Assembly: GCA_044868005.1 (NCBI GenBank)
Contig: JBIOVX010000097.1
Span: 51,827-115,826 of the forward strand
Source: DATARR01 sp044868005
GTDB lineage: Bacteria; Acidobacteriota; Thermoanaerobaculia; Multivoradales; UBA5704
DNA length: 64,000 nt
Reading direction: 5' to 3'
A program made the translations under genes and the position numbers. Under the pieces are notes generated by a model. It was not told the origin of the DNA and searched no databases. It was given only the letters and a program-made list of their open reading frames with translations. Of the stretch, positions 1-8,919 are shown in pieces; the first letter of the stretch is position 1, and the number at the start of each line of letters is the position of its first letter.

Positions 1-1404
1 GTTGTTGCCCTCGCGGAACTTGCCCTGGCTGCGCATCGCCTCGATCAAAGCGGCGTAGGCGGTGGCCTTGAGCATCTCCCCGGGGTTCAAGTCCAGCACC
101 TTGCGCGTCACCGCCTCGATCTCCTGGTTGCGGTTCATGTTCAGGCAGAGGAGGGCGTAGGACATCAGCAGCGTGGGGTTCTCCGGATCGAGCGACAGGG
201 CGCGCCGGTAGCAGGAGTGGGCCTGCTTCAGGTTGTCGCGGGTGCGGAATTCCTCGCCCTTGCGGAACCAGGACGCGGCCTCGCCGTCCACCTCCGGCAG
301 CGGCGTGCCGGCGTGGCCGGAGAGATAGCGCACGAGGTCCTGGTACTGCAGCTTCTTCGGGTTGAGCCGCTGGGCCTGGCGGAAGGAATCGAGCGCCTTG
401 CGCGTCCAGTGGCGGTCGAGGTAGGCGAGGCCCAGCAGGTGGTGGGCCTCCTCGAACGCCGGATCGTGCCGCACGGCCTCCTGCAGGAAGTGCACGGCCG
501 AGGAGAGCTTGCCCATCTCGTAATAGCAACTGCCGAGCAGGAAGAGCGCCTGGGGCACGGCATCCACCTGCACCGCCCGCTCCAGGAAGAGCACGGCCTT
601 GGCGAGATTTCCTTTGCCGGCGTACACGGCGCCGAGGCTGAAGTGCGGCAGGAAGCTCTCGGGATAGATGGCCACCGCCCGCTTCAGGAACTCCTCGGCC
701 CGCGTGTGATCGCCGCGCTCGTAGTGGATGACGCCGCTGTAAACGAGCCCCTCGTAGTGGTCCGGCTTGACCTCCAGCACGCGCGAGAAGTACGTCAGCG
801 CCTGCTCGCTGTTGGCCTCGTTGAAGTGGGTCTCGCCGAGGAAATAGGCGAGCTCGTAGTTGCCGCGGTCGAGCTTGTAGGCGGTCTCTAGGGCGACCAC
901 CGCGCGCTCGACGTCGAAGGCGAAGAGGGCGTACTCGGCGTCCTCCAGGTGCTGCAGGAAGAGCTTCCGCTTGTCGCCGTGATAGAGCCCGGCGATGCGC
1001 TCCTTGGTGGCCAGGAACCGCTCGCGCTTCTCCAGGGCGAGGAGCTGGTAGTCCATCTTGGACTCCCACAGCTCGCTCCACTCCTCCCAGCCGATGTATT
1101 TCTTCTGCTCCAGCAGCTCGCGCAGGGCGGAGACGCCGGTCTGATTGATGAGGATGTTCTTCTCCTGCTTGTGCAGGGCGCCGAGGAGCTGGCGGACGGT
1201 CTCGGCGGTGCGCTTGACCGCCTCCTCCAGGATGGAGATGCGCTCCAGCAGGTGCTCGTCGAAGGAGAAGCTCTCCTCCGAGGCCTCCTCGTACGACTCC
1301 TCCTCTTCGCGCAGCGAGCCGGAGAGCACCAGCAGCTTCTGGTGGCAGCGGACGCAGAACTCGTGGTCATCCCGGTTGGGGGCGCCGCAGACTTGGCAAT
1401 ACAT
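1..1404 (-). CDS. TPR protein with N-terminal zinc ribbon (3' end outside window)
   Basis: An open frame of 468 codons runs from an ATG at 1404 off the left edge, so the C-terminus is missing. The N-terminus has two CxxC pairs (CQVC at residues 3-6, CVRC at 17-20), a zinc-ribbon arrangement, followed by an acidic stretch. From about residue 145 onward the chain is built of 34-residue tetratricopeptide units with the usual small/large hydrophobic spacing, for example NYELAYFLGETHFNEA and PESFLPHFSLGAVYAGKGN. TPR arrays are protein-interaction scaffolds, so a role in complex assembly is inferred; no catalytic domain is seen. No clear Shine-Dalgarno sequence precedes the ATG. The partner and pathway are unknown. 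Confidence 0.85.
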   Translation of the reverse strand, partial: MYCQVCGAPNRDDHEFCVRCHQKLLVLSGSLREEEESYEEASEESFSFDEHLLERISILEEAVKRTAETVRQLLGALHKQEKNILINQTGVSALRELLEQKKYIGWEEWSELWESKMDYQLLALEKRERFLATKERIAGLYHGDKRKLFLQHLEDAEYALFAFDVERAVVALETAYKLDRGNYELAYFLGETHFNEANSEQALTYFSRVLEVKPDHYEGLVYSGVIHYERGDHTRAEEFLKRAVAIYPESFLPHFSLGAVYAGKGNLAKAVLFLERAVQVDAVPQALFLLGSCYYEMGKLSSAVHFLQEAVRHDPAFEEAHHLLGLAYLDRHWTRKALDSFRQAQRLNPKKLQYQDLVRYLSGHAGTPLPEVDGEAASWFRKGEEFRTRDNLKQAHSCYRRALSLDPENPTLLMSYALLCLNMNRNQEIEAVTRKVLDLNPGEMLKATAYAALIEAMRSQGKFREGNN

Positions 1405-1535
1405 GGGAATTCACAATGGCGAATCAAGAATGACGAAGGGGGTCATCCGCCAGCCTGCTCGCCAGAAGCTCCTTTCGAATTCAGAATGACGCATGGGGCA
1501 ATCTTTCTCATTTATAATTCTCTGATTGCCATCCG
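1405..1535. repeat. AT-richer intergenic spacer with degenerate short repeats
   Basis: This spacer between the TPR gene and the dehydrogenase gene is visibly less GC-rich than its surroundings. It holds two similar gaattca-caatg/gaattca-gaatgacg segments (about 1407 and 1479) and a related inverted segment near 1525-1546 (gccatccgtcattcgtaatt). It looks like a remnant of a small intergenic repeat or MITE. No open frame or clear terminator is visible. Confidence 0.35.
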
Positions 1536-2390
1536 TCATTCGTAATTATAGAACCCTTTGCCCGTCTTCCGCCCCAGCCTCCCCGCGTCCACCATCTTCA
1601 CCAGCAGCGGGCAGGGCCGGTACTTGGGATCTCCGAAGCCCTGGAACAGCACCCGCAGGATGTCGAGGCAGACGTCGAGGCCGATGAGGTCGGCGAGCGC
1701 CAGCGGCCCCATGGGGTGATTCATTCCCAGCTTCATAACCTCGTCGATGGCCTCCGCCTTCCCGACCCCCTCGTAGAGGCAGAAGATCGCCTCGTTGATC
1801 ATCGGCATGAGCACCCGGTTGGAGACGAAGCCCGGCGCGTCGTGCACCTCGACCGGCGTCTTGCCCATGCGCCGGGAGGCCGCCTCGACGGCGTCGTAGG
1901 TCTCCTGGCTGGTGGCGAGGCCGCGGATCACCTCGACGAGCTGCATCACCGGCACCGGATTCATGAAGTGCATGCCGATCACCTTGTCGGGCCGCGAGGT
2001 GGCGCCGGCCAGCCTGGTGATGGAGATCGAGCTGGTGTTGGAGGCGAGGAGGGTCCGCGGCGGACAGACGCGGTCCAGCTCGGCGAGCACCTTCTCTTTG
2101 ACCTCCAGCCTCTCCACCACGGCTTCGACCACGAGGTCGGCATGCGCGAGGGCGGAGAGTGCGCCGCCGGTCGTGAGGCGGGCGAGGGCGCGGTCACGGT
2201 CCTCGGCGGCGAGCTTTCCCTTGCTCACCAGGCGCTCGAGCCCCTTTCCGACCTGCTCCCGGCCGCGTGCCAGCGCCTCGGGCACCACGTCCACGAGCAC
2301 CACGTCGTAGCCGCTCTGCGCCGAGACCTGGGCGATACCGTGGCCCATCGTACCCGCGCCGACGACGCCGATGGTCTGGATGGATTCCAT
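1536..2390 (-). CDS. 3-hydroxyacyl-CoA (3-hydroxybutyryl-CoA) dehydrogenase
   Basis: This is a 284-residue stand-alone 3-hydroxyacyl-CoA dehydrogenase, the usual length for the Hbd/PaaH family. It oxidises (S)-3-hydroxyacyl-CoA with NAD(P), or reduces acetoacetyl-CoA, in cytosolic fatty-acid or butyrate/PHB metabolism. The Rossmann glycine motif GVVGAGTMGHGIA sits at the N-terminus; SNTSSISIT and the catalytic-His region GMHFMNPVPVMQLVE follow. The C-terminal helical domain contains NHPMGPLALADLIGLD and the end motif GRKTGKGFYNY. I chose ATG 2390, preceded by AGGA, because a longer TTG start at 2429 adds 13 residues not typical of the family. A second paralogue lies at 60991-61866. Confidence 0.92.
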   Translation of the reverse strand: MESIQTIGVVGAGTMGHGIAQVSAQSGYDVVLVDVVPEALARGREQVGKGLERLVSKGKLAAEDRDRALARLTTGGALSALAHADLVVEAVVERLEVKEKVLAELDRVCPPRTLLASNTSSISITRLAGATSRPDKVIGMHFMNPVPVMQLVEVIRGLATSQETYDAVEAASRRMGKTPVEVHDAPGFVSNRVLMPMINEAIFCLYEGVGKAEAIDEVMKLGMNHPMGPLALADLIGLDVCLDILRVLFQGFGDPKYRPCPLLVKMVDAGRLGRKTGKGFYNYE

Positions 2391-2478
2391 CTTCCTAGAG
2401 GCCCCCCCGACTCCACCCTCGGTGGACAAGCGAGCCTATGGGATCGGTCGGAAGGGGTCAAGGAAGGCGCTGTCGCGG

Positions 2479-2509
2479 ATGTGCAAAATCTTCATATGTG
2501 CAAAACCTT
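2479..2509. promoter_or_regulatory. Direct repeat in the divergent promoter region (possible operator)
   Basis: Two copies of a 14-nt motif, atgtgcaaaatctt (2479-2492) and atgtgcaaaacctt (2496-2509), differ at one base and are offset by 17 bp. They lie in the 180-bp spacer between the divergent dehydrogenase and histidine kinase genes, about 60-90 bp before the kinase start. The arrangement resembles a tandem binding site for a regulator. No regulator is identified, so the function is inferred. Confidence 0.3.
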
Positions 2510-2570
2510 CAGGAAAGGGTAAACTACAGGGGCAGATATCCAAGACGGCGAGGGCGGAGCAGCAGGGAGC

Positions 2571-3905
2571 ATGGAGAGTCCCGTATCACGGGCATACCCG
2601 AAGATCGAGATGTCGGAACGGCTGGCGCTGCTGGAGTCCGAGCGCCGCAATGAGGCGCTGGTCCGCCTGCAGGAGGCCAGCGCCGGCCTGCTCGGCCTGG
2701 AGGGCGAGGCGCCGAGCTCCGACCGGCTGATCGAGATCCTCTGCCACGTCACCGGCGCGCCGCGGGGCGTCTACTGGCTGCTGGACGCAGCGCCGGCCGG
2801 GTCTCCCGCGTTGCTCGCGCAGGGGATGTACGGCGTGCGCCGCATCCCGCGCAACGACGTCGACCGGCGGATGCAGGAGCTGCTGCTGCGGATCGAGCTC
2901 TCGTCCGACCATCCGGTGGCGGTGGCGGCGCGCACGATGCTGCCGGTGGCGCTGCCCGATACGCAAGCGGACGACACGTGGACCGAGCTCTCTTTCCTGT
3001 GGCACCGCACCGGCATTCGCTCGCTGCTCGCCGTGCCGCTGCGCGCCCGCGGCCGCCTGCTCGGGGTGGTCGTCCTCACCTGGCGGGAGGAGGACCGCAG
3101 CGCCGACGAGTCGATCGTCCGTACGGCCGAGGTGATCGCCAACCAGGTGGCCTCGGCGCTCGACACGGCGGCCCTGGTCGAGGAGCTGTCGCGGGCCAAC
3201 CGGCTGAAGGACGAGTTCCTGGCCACGCTGTCGCACGAGCTGCGCCACCCGCTCGGCGTCATCCTCAATTACGCCGAGATCCTCGCCGGCGATGCCGAGG
3301 CCCAGCGGCTGCCGCTGGTGCGCAAGGCGGCGGAGACCATCCGGCGCAACGTCCATACCCAGGAGCGGCTGGTCGCGGACCTGCTCGACCTGTCGCGTCT
3401 GCAGACGGGCAAGCTGGCGATCCAGCGGCAGCCCGTGCAGCTCGCGCCGCTTCTCGCCGAGGTGGCCGAAGCGGTGCGCGCCGAGACGGACCTCAAGCGG
3501 ATCGAGCTGCGGCTCGAGAAGACGGAGGAGCCGCTGGCCGTCGAGGCCGATCCCGTGCGCCTGCAGCAGATCCTCTGGAACCTGATGCAGAACGCCGGCA
3601 AGTTCACCCCGGAAGGCGGGCGGGTGACCGTCCGGCTGCAGCGCGTGGATGACGAGGCGCGGTTGACCGTGGAAGACACCGGCCAGGGCCTGGAGCCCGA
3701 GCTGCTCCCACACGTCTTCGACATGTTCCGCCAGGCGCACTCTCCCGCCAACCTCCGGCACGGCGGATTGGGAATCGGCCTGGCGCTGGTGCGCCAGCTC
3801 GTGGAGCTGCACGGGGGCCGGGTGCTGGCGGAGTCGGGCGGGCGGGGCCGCGGCGCGCGCTTCACGGTGTGGCTGCCCCTCTCTCCCGACCCCACCCAAG
3901 ATTGA
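2571..3905 (+). CDS. GAF-domain sensor histidine kinase
   Basis: This 444-residue soluble sensor kinase has no transmembrane segment. A GAF domain covers about residues 20-195, then a HisKA dimerisation helix with the phospho-acceptor His222 in LATLSHELRHPLG. A HATPase domain follows, with the N box around Asn341 (NLMQNAGKF), G1 box EDTGQGLEP near 368 and G2 box GLGIGLALV at 399-407. It should autophosphorylate and pass the phosphate to a response regulator in the cytosol. No receiver-domain partner is encoded next to it, so it is an orphan kinase. ATG 2571 follows a GGGAG-like site. The GAF ligand is not predictable from sequence. Confidence 0.9.
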   Translation: MESPVSRAYPKIEMSERLALLESERRNEALVRLQEASAGLLGLEGEAPSSDRLIEILCHVTGAPRGVYWLLDAAPAGSPALLAQGMYGVRRIPRNDVDRRMQELLLRIELSSDHPVAVAARTMLPVALPDTQADDTWTELSFLWHRTGIRSLLAVPLRARGRLLGVVVLTWREEDRSADESIVRTAEVIANQVASALDTAALVEELSRANRLKDEFLATLSHELRHPLGVILNYAEILAGDAEAQRLPLVRKAAETIRRNVHTQERLVADLLDLSRLQTGKLAIQRQPVQLAPLLAEVAEAVRAETDLKRIELRLEKTEEPLAVEADPVRLQQILWNLMQNAGKFTPEGGRVTVRLQRVDDEARLTVEDTGQGLEPELLPHVFDMFRQAHSPANLRHGGLGIGLALVRQLVELHGGRVLAESGGRGRGARFTVWLPLSPDPTQD

Positions 3906-3909
3906 AGCC

Positions 3910-3966
3910 CGGCCTCCTCTCTCCCTCCTTCCCGGTGAGGTGAGTAGGGAGAGGTCAGGGCATTCA
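3910..3966. repeat. Degenerate CTCTCCC/GAGAGG palindromic repeat
   Basis: This stretch carries the ctctctccctcc...ggtgaggtgagtagggagagg pattern, which recurs between or at the edges of genes near 24.2, 49.4, 51.3 and 53.3 kb. It appears to be a worn copy of that palindromic family, placed between the kinase and porin genes where it could also act as a weak bidirectional hairpin. Confidence 0.4.
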
Positions 3967-4016
3967 TCCAAAGCAAGCTGTCGACTCATCGCGGGCCTAC
4001 GACCAAGGTCCAATGG

Positions 4017-5483
4017 TTGGCTTCCGCCGCCGCATGTGACTCTTTGCGCATGAAGCCCGCCGCGAAGATGTTCGGCCTCCGCCGCTGCGCTTTCCTCGGC
4101 GATCCTCTAGCCATCACGCTCGGCGCCGTCGCGATCGCTGCGCTCGGCGCCGTCCACCTCGCCGCCCAGGAGCCGCCGCCCCCGACCGCGCCGGAGCCGG
4201 CGCCCGCCGCCGCGGCCGAGCCGGAGGAGCGCTCCACGGGGCTGCCGAAGCCCTTCGCCTGGACGTTCAACTTCGACGCCGGCGTCGGCACTTTCGGCTT
4301 CGCCAACTCCCTCTACGCCAACGTCCGCCCGGACCCGTCGGGTGACCTCAGCGACAACTGGTCGGAGAGTTTCGTGAAGCCCGCCCTCTCGATGACCTAC
4401 GACCTCGGCGACAGCGAGCTCTACGGCAAGCTCAGCGCGGTCGGCGAGCGCACGTTCGGCGTGCCGCCCTCGGAGGTCGTCGGCGAGGAGGCCTCGTCGT
4501 TCCAGGTCGAGGACCTCCACCTCGGGTGGCGCTCGGGCACCTCGCTGGGCACGTCGAAGGACCTGCTCGAGCTCTACGGCGGGCGCGCGCAATACCGGAT
4601 CGGCCACGGCATGCTGCTGTGGGACGGCGCCGGGGAGGGGGGCAGCCGCGGGGGCTTCTGGAGCAACGCCCGCAAGGCCTGGGAGCTCGCCGGGGTGGTG
4701 CGTCTCAAGCCCGGCCCCAACACCTTCGAGGCGTTCTATCTCGACCGCGACGAGGTGCCGGAGAGCGAAACCGGCGTCGATCTCTGGGGCGCCAACTACG
4801 AGCTCGCGCTCGGCGAGGCCACGACCCTGGGCGTGACCTACCTCGACGTCAGCGCGAACCCCGCGAAGAAGCCGTTGCGCGACGGGCTCGAGGTGATCGA
4901 CGCCCGCGCCTTCACGGCTCCGTTCCCCGGGCTCTCGGACCTGTCGTTCGAGCTCGAGTACGCCCTCGAGGACAACGGCGACCTGCTGCGCTCCGAGGCG
5001 TGGACGGCCCAGGTGGCCTACCAGCTCTCCGGCGTCGCCTGGAAGCCGAAGCTCACCTACCGCTACGCCTTCTTCGAGGGCGACGATCCGGCGACTGCGG
5101 AGAGCGAGTCGTTCGACCCCCTGTTCCCCGGCTTCTACGACTGGGGCACCTGGTGGCAGGGCGAGATCGGCGGCGAGTACTTCCTGGCGAACTCCAACCT
5201 GCTCAGCAACATGGTGCGCGTGCACGTGACCCCGAACGACAAGGTCGGCGCCGGGTTGATCGGATTCCTCTTCGAGCTCGACCACCCGGAGGCCCTCGGC
5301 CCCGGAGTCACTGCCCAGGACGTGATGGTCGAGATCGACGCCTACTGCGACTGGAAGCTCAACGACAACTTCATTCTCAGCATCGTCGCCGCCTACGGTA
5401 ACCCGCGGCAGGCCGTGGAGCAGGCGTTCGGCCGCACGGACGACTTCACCTACGGGATGCTCTATCTCGCCTACTCCTACTGA
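4017..5483 (+). CDS. Outer-membrane porin-like protein (alginate-export-like beta-barrel)
   Basis: The 488-residue product has a signal-peptide-like N-terminus (basic residues, then the hydrophobic stretch PLAITLGAVAIAALGA and a likely cleavage near HLAAQ), a Pro/Ala-rich linker, and a long body rich in alternating aromatic/polar beta-strands (for example ELYGGRAQYRIGHGMLLW). It ends in an aromatic residue, YLAYSY, as outer-membrane barrels often do. It resembles alginate-export-type or OprD-like porins and probably lets solutes cross the outer membrane. Its position 30 bp before the decarboxylase genes suggests it serves amino-acid or polyamine flux. Starts at ATG 4050 or 4068 are also possible and would give a cleaner signal peptide. 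Confidence 0.75.
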   Translation: MASAAACDSLRMKPAAKMFGLRRCAFLGDPLAITLGAVAIAALGAVHLAAQEPPPPTAPEPAPAAAAEPEERSTGLPKPFAWTFNFDAGVGTFGFANSLYANVRPDPSGDLSDNWSESFVKPALSMTYDLGDSELYGKLSAVGERTFGVPPSEVVGEEASSFQVEDLHLGWRSGTSLGTSKDLLELYGGRAQYRIGHGMLLWDGAGEGGSRGGFWSNARKAWELAGVVRLKPGPNTFEAFYLDRDEVPESETGVDLWGANYELALGEATTLGVTYLDVSANPAKKPLRDGLEVIDARAFTAPFPGLSDLSFELEYALEDNGDLLRSEAWTAQVAYQLSGVAWKPKLTYRYAFFEGDDPATAESESFDPLFPGFYDWGTWWQGEIGGEYFLANSNLLSNMVRVHVTPNDKVGAGLIGFLFELDHPEALGPGVTAQDVMVEIDAYCDWKLNDNFILSIVAAYGNPRQAVEQAFGRTDDFTYGMLYLAYSY

Positions 5484-5513
5484 TCCGCCGGACCACCGGC
5501 ACGGAGAGCCCCC

Positions 5514-7868
5514 ATGCTGGGACGTACGACCAAGCCCCTGACGCGCCGCGCCCTTCTGATCGACGACGAGCTGGCGTCCCCGGCGAGCGCCGGCGGCCGG
5601 GCCGTGCGGGCCCTGGCCGCGGAGCTCTCCGCTCGCGGGGTGGAGGTGATCGAAGCCCTCTCCTTCGAGGATGGCCTCGCGAGCGCGGCCTCCGACGCGT
5701 CGCTCCACGCCGTTCTCCTCAACTGGACCCTGGGCAGCGACGACGGGCGGTCCCACGCCCAGGCGACGGCGCTGCTGCGGGCGCTGCGCCGCCGCGACGC
5801 CCGCATCCCGATCTTCCTGCTGGCCGACCGGAAGGTGGCGGGCACGATCACGGTCGAGGTGGCGGCTCTCGCCGACGAATTCGTGTGGACGCTCGCCGAC
5901 ACGGCGGCCTTCGTCGCGGGCCGGGTGACCGCCGCCGTGGACCGCTACGTCGACGGGCTGCTGCCCCCGTTCACCGCCGCCCTCGCCCGCTACGACCGGG
6001 AGCGCGAGTACTCCTGGGCGGCGCCCGGGCACCAGGGAGGCGTGGCCTTCCTCAAGTCGCCGATCGGCCGCGTCTTCTTCGACTACTATGGCGAGAACCT
6101 CTTCCGCTCCGACATGGGCATCGAGCGCGCCGCGCTCGGGTCCCTCCTCGGCCACAGCGGCCCGATCGGCGCCAGCGAGCGGTACATCGCCCGCGTGTTC
6201 GGCGCCCAGCGCTCCTACTCCGTCCTCAACGGCACCTCGGCGTCGAACCGGGCGATCATGACGGCCTGCGTCGGCGACTCCGAGATCGCCCTCTGCGACC
6301 GCAACTGCCACAAGTCGATCGAGCAGGGCCTGGTGATCACCGGCGGCATTCCGGTCTTCCTGCGGCCCACGCGCAATCGCTTCGGCATCATCGGGCCGAT
6401 CCCGCCGGCCGAGCTCGAGCCGGCCGCGATCGAGCGGTCGATCGCCGGCAACCCGCTCACCGCGCGCGCCGCCGCGGCGCGGCCGGTCTACGCGGTGGTC
6501 ACCAACTGCACCTACGATGGCATGTGCTACGACGCCGCGGGCGTCCAGGAGCGCCTGGCCGCGAGCGTCGACCGCATCCACTTCGACGAGGCGTGGTACG
6601 GCTACGCGCGGTTCAACCCGATGTACCGCGATCGCTTCGCCATGCGCGGCGCTCCGGGCGACCATCCGGCCGGCGGCCCGACGGTCTTCGCCACCCACTC
6701 CACGCACAAGCTGCTCGCGGCGCTGTCGCAGACGTCGTACATCCACGTCCGCAACGGCCGCGGCGCCATCGACCACGGCCGCTTCAACGAGGCCTACTGC
6801 TCGCAGGCGAGCACCTCGCCGCTCTATGCGCTCATCGCCTCGAACGAGGTGGCGGCGGCGATGATGGACGGCCCCGCCGGCGAGGCGCTGACCCAGGAGG
6901 TGATCGACGAGGCGGTCGCCTGCCGCTTGGCCGTCGCCCGCGTGCGGCACGAGCTCGCCGCCCGCGGCGAATGGTTCTTCGCCCCCTGGAACGCGGAGGA
7001 GATCGTGGACTCCGCGAACGGGCGCCGGGTGCCGTTCCACGAGGCCTCGCCGGAGCAGCTCGCGACCGACCCCGGTTGCTGGGTGCTGCACCCGGGAGAG
7101 TCCTGGCACGGCTTCGACCACCTCCCCGAGGGCTGGTGTCTGCTCGACCCGATCAAGTTCGGGATCGTCTGCCCGGGCATGGGGGCCGACGGCGAGCTCG
7201 AGCCCCACGGCATCCCGGCCGACGTCGTGACCGCGTACCTGGGCCGGCACGGCATCGTGCCCTCGCGCACCACGGACCACATGGTGCTCTTCCTCTTCTC
7301 GCTCGGCATCACCAAGGGGAAGTGGGGCACCCTGATCAACACGCTGCTCGACTTCAAGGCGGACTACGACCGCAACGCGCCGCTCGAGGAGGTGGTGCCC
7401 GCCGTCGCCGCGGCCGCCCCCGAGCGCTACGCCGGGATGGGGCTCAAGGACCTCGGCGACGAGATCTGGGCCCACATGCGGGCGAGCCGCCAGGGGCACT
7501 GGCAGGCCCGGGCGTACGCGACGCTGCCGGCGCCGGAGATGACGCCCCGGGAGGCCTTCCGGCTCCTCATGTCCGGGGAGGCCGAGAAGGTTCCGCTGGC
7601 GGAGATGGCCGACCGGATTGTCGCGGTCGGGGTCATCCCCTACCCGCCGGGCATCCCGATCGTCATGCCCGGAGAGAGCCTCGGCGCCGCCGACGGTCCC
7701 TGGCTGAGCTATCTGCGCGCCCTGCAGGAGTACGGCCACCGCTTCCCCGGCTTCGCCAAGGAGGTCGAGGGTACCGAGGAGCGCGACGGCGCCTATCACG
7801 TGTACTGCCTGACGACGCAGTCGGTCGCGGCGCCCCGCGCATCCATGCTCGCCGCGGCCGCCGTCTGA
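5514..7868 (+). CDS. adiA: Biodegradative arginine decarboxylase (AdiA type), copy 1
   Basis: This 784-residue PLP enzyme of the Orn/Lys/Arg class I decarboxylases converts arginine to agmatine plus CO2, consuming a cytosolic proton. An N-terminal CheY-like wing domain spans about residues 10-140 (RALLIDDELA ... HAVLLNWTLG). The PLP core includes WAAPGHQGGVAFLK, LNGTSASNRAIM, DRNCHKSIEQG, HFDEAWYGYARFNP and the lysine motif THSTHKLLAALSQ, where Lys399 should bind PLP. The C-terminal domain ends in PGFAKEVEGTEERDG. The segments NCTYDGMCY and WYGYARFNP follow E. coli AdiA closely, which favours arginine. GGAG precedes ATG 5514. The gene starts a tight + strand operon and has a full-length paralogue at 11168. 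Acid-resistance or polyamine roles are inferred. Confidence 0.92.
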   Translation: MLGRTTKPLTRRALLIDDELASPASAGGRAVRALAAELSARGVEVIEALSFEDGLASAASDASLHAVLLNWTLGSDDGRSHAQATALLRALRRRDARIPIFLLADRKVAGTITVEVAALADEFVWTLADTAAFVAGRVTAAVDRYVDGLLPPFTAALARYDREREYSWAAPGHQGGVAFLKSPIGRVFFDYYGENLFRSDMGIERAALGSLLGHSGPIGASERYIARVFGAQRSYSVLNGTSASNRAIMTACVGDSEIALCDRNCHKSIEQGLVITGGIPVFLRPTRNRFGIIGPIPPAELEPAAIERSIAGNPLTARAAAARPVYAVVTNCTYDGMCYDAAGVQERLAASVDRIHFDEAWYGYARFNPMYRDRFAMRGAPGDHPAGGPTVFATHSTHKLLAALSQTSYIHVRNGRGAIDHGRFNEAYCSQASTSPLYALIASNEVAAAMMDGPAGEALTQEVIDEAVACRLAVARVRHELAARGEWFFAPWNAEEIVDSANGRRVPFHEASPEQLATDPGCWVLHPGESWHGFDHLPEGWCLLDPIKFGIVCPGMGADGELEPHGIPADVVTAYLGRHGIVPSRTTDHMVLFLFSLGITKGKWGTLINTLLDFKADYDRNAPLEEVVPAVAAAAPERYAGMGLKDLGDEIWAHMRASRQGHWQARAYATLPAPEMTPREAFRLLMSGEAEKVPLAEMADRIVAVGVIPYPPGIPIVMPGESLGAADGPWLSYLRALQEYGHRFPGFAKEVEGTEERDGAYHVYCLTTQSVAAPRASMLAAAAV

Positions 7869-7881
7869 GGAGTGACGCGCG

Positions 7882-8889
7882 ATGATGATCGAGTTCTCGG
7901 TCAAGTCGCCGACGCTGCCGATCCCGTTCCATCGGCTGTTGAAGATCGTTGCCCTCGTCGACGCTGAGGATCCTTACACCCGGGAGCTGCTCGCCGAGAT
8001 CTCCGCCGCCGGGTACGAGGTCGAGGTGAGCGACCGTTACGAGCGCGACGTCGCCGAGGACGCGGCGGTCGGCGCCTACGTGGCGCGGACCGACGGGGAC
8101 CGCCTCGAGCGCGGCCGCGCCCTGGCGCGCGCCGTGCGCGAGACCGGGTTCCAGACGCCTCTCTGGGCGGTGGGCGACGCGCGCCGGCTCGAGGACATGG
8201 CCGTCAGCGGTCTGACCGGCGAGGTGACCGGCTACGTCTACCTCGGACAGCAGACGCCCGCCTACTACGCCAAGCAGATCGTGGCGAGCGTCGTCGGCTA
8301 CGGGCTGAGCCTGCTACCTCCCTTCTTCGGGGGCCTCGTCGCCTACGACGCGGAGGCCAACGTGGCCTTCGACTGCCCCGGTCACCAGGGGGGGCAGTTC
8401 TACCGCAAGTCGCCCGCCGGCCAGCTCTTCTTCAAGCACTTCGGCGAGCAGATCTTCCGCAACGACCTGTGCAACGCCGACGTCGACCTCGGCGACCTCC
8501 TGATCCACGAAGGCGCCGCCTTACGCTCCCAGCGTCACGCCGCCGAGGTGTTCGGCGCCGACCGCACCTACTTCGTGCTCAACGGCACGAGCACGTCCAA
8601 CAAAGTGGTGACCGGGGCCGTGCTGCACCGCGGCGACCTGGTGCTGTTCGACCGCAACAACCACAAGTCGCTGCACCAGGGCGCGCTCGTGCAGGCGGGA
8701 GCGATCCCGATCTTCCTGCCCACGGCGCGCAACCCGTTCGGCATGATCGGAGCGGTCGACTGGGACGCCTGGGACGAGGAGCGGCTGCGGGAGGACCGCT
8801 TCCCGGGCTTCAACTACGAGGTCCAGGGCGTTTTCCAGGAACGCGTCGACGGCCGGATCCGCTTCCACACCTACGTGGTCCGCCAGTGA
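7882..8889 (+). pseudogene. speF: SpeF-type ornithine decarboxylase with large in-frame internal deletion
   Basis: The 335-residue frame begins like a normal inducible ornithine decarboxylase: a wing domain to about residue 140, then FDCPGHQGGQFYRKSPAG, LNGTSTSNKVV, DRNNHKSLHQGALVQAG and NPFGMIGAVDWDAWDE. At about residue 304 (near nt 8795) it jumps directly to the family's extreme C-terminus, DRFPGFNYEVQGV. Roughly 400 residues are missing, including the PLP lysine motif and the aspartate region, so it cannot decarboxylate. The frame is intact and GGAG precedes the ATG pair at 7882, so a protein may still be made. The next gene encodes its usual PotE partner. It could be a pseudogene, a regulatory subunit of the neighbouring decarboxylases, or an assembly collapse. 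Confidence 0.85.
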
Positions 8890-8919
8890 CCCGCGCCAAC
8901 CCGAAGAAAGGGTAAGGTC

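Noticed and set aside
4107..7904. Very long open frame (over 1200 codons) on the minus strand
   Set aside because: It is the antisense shadow of the porin and adiA genes, produced by high-GC third positions; its Arg/Gly/His/Val-rich translation matches no family.
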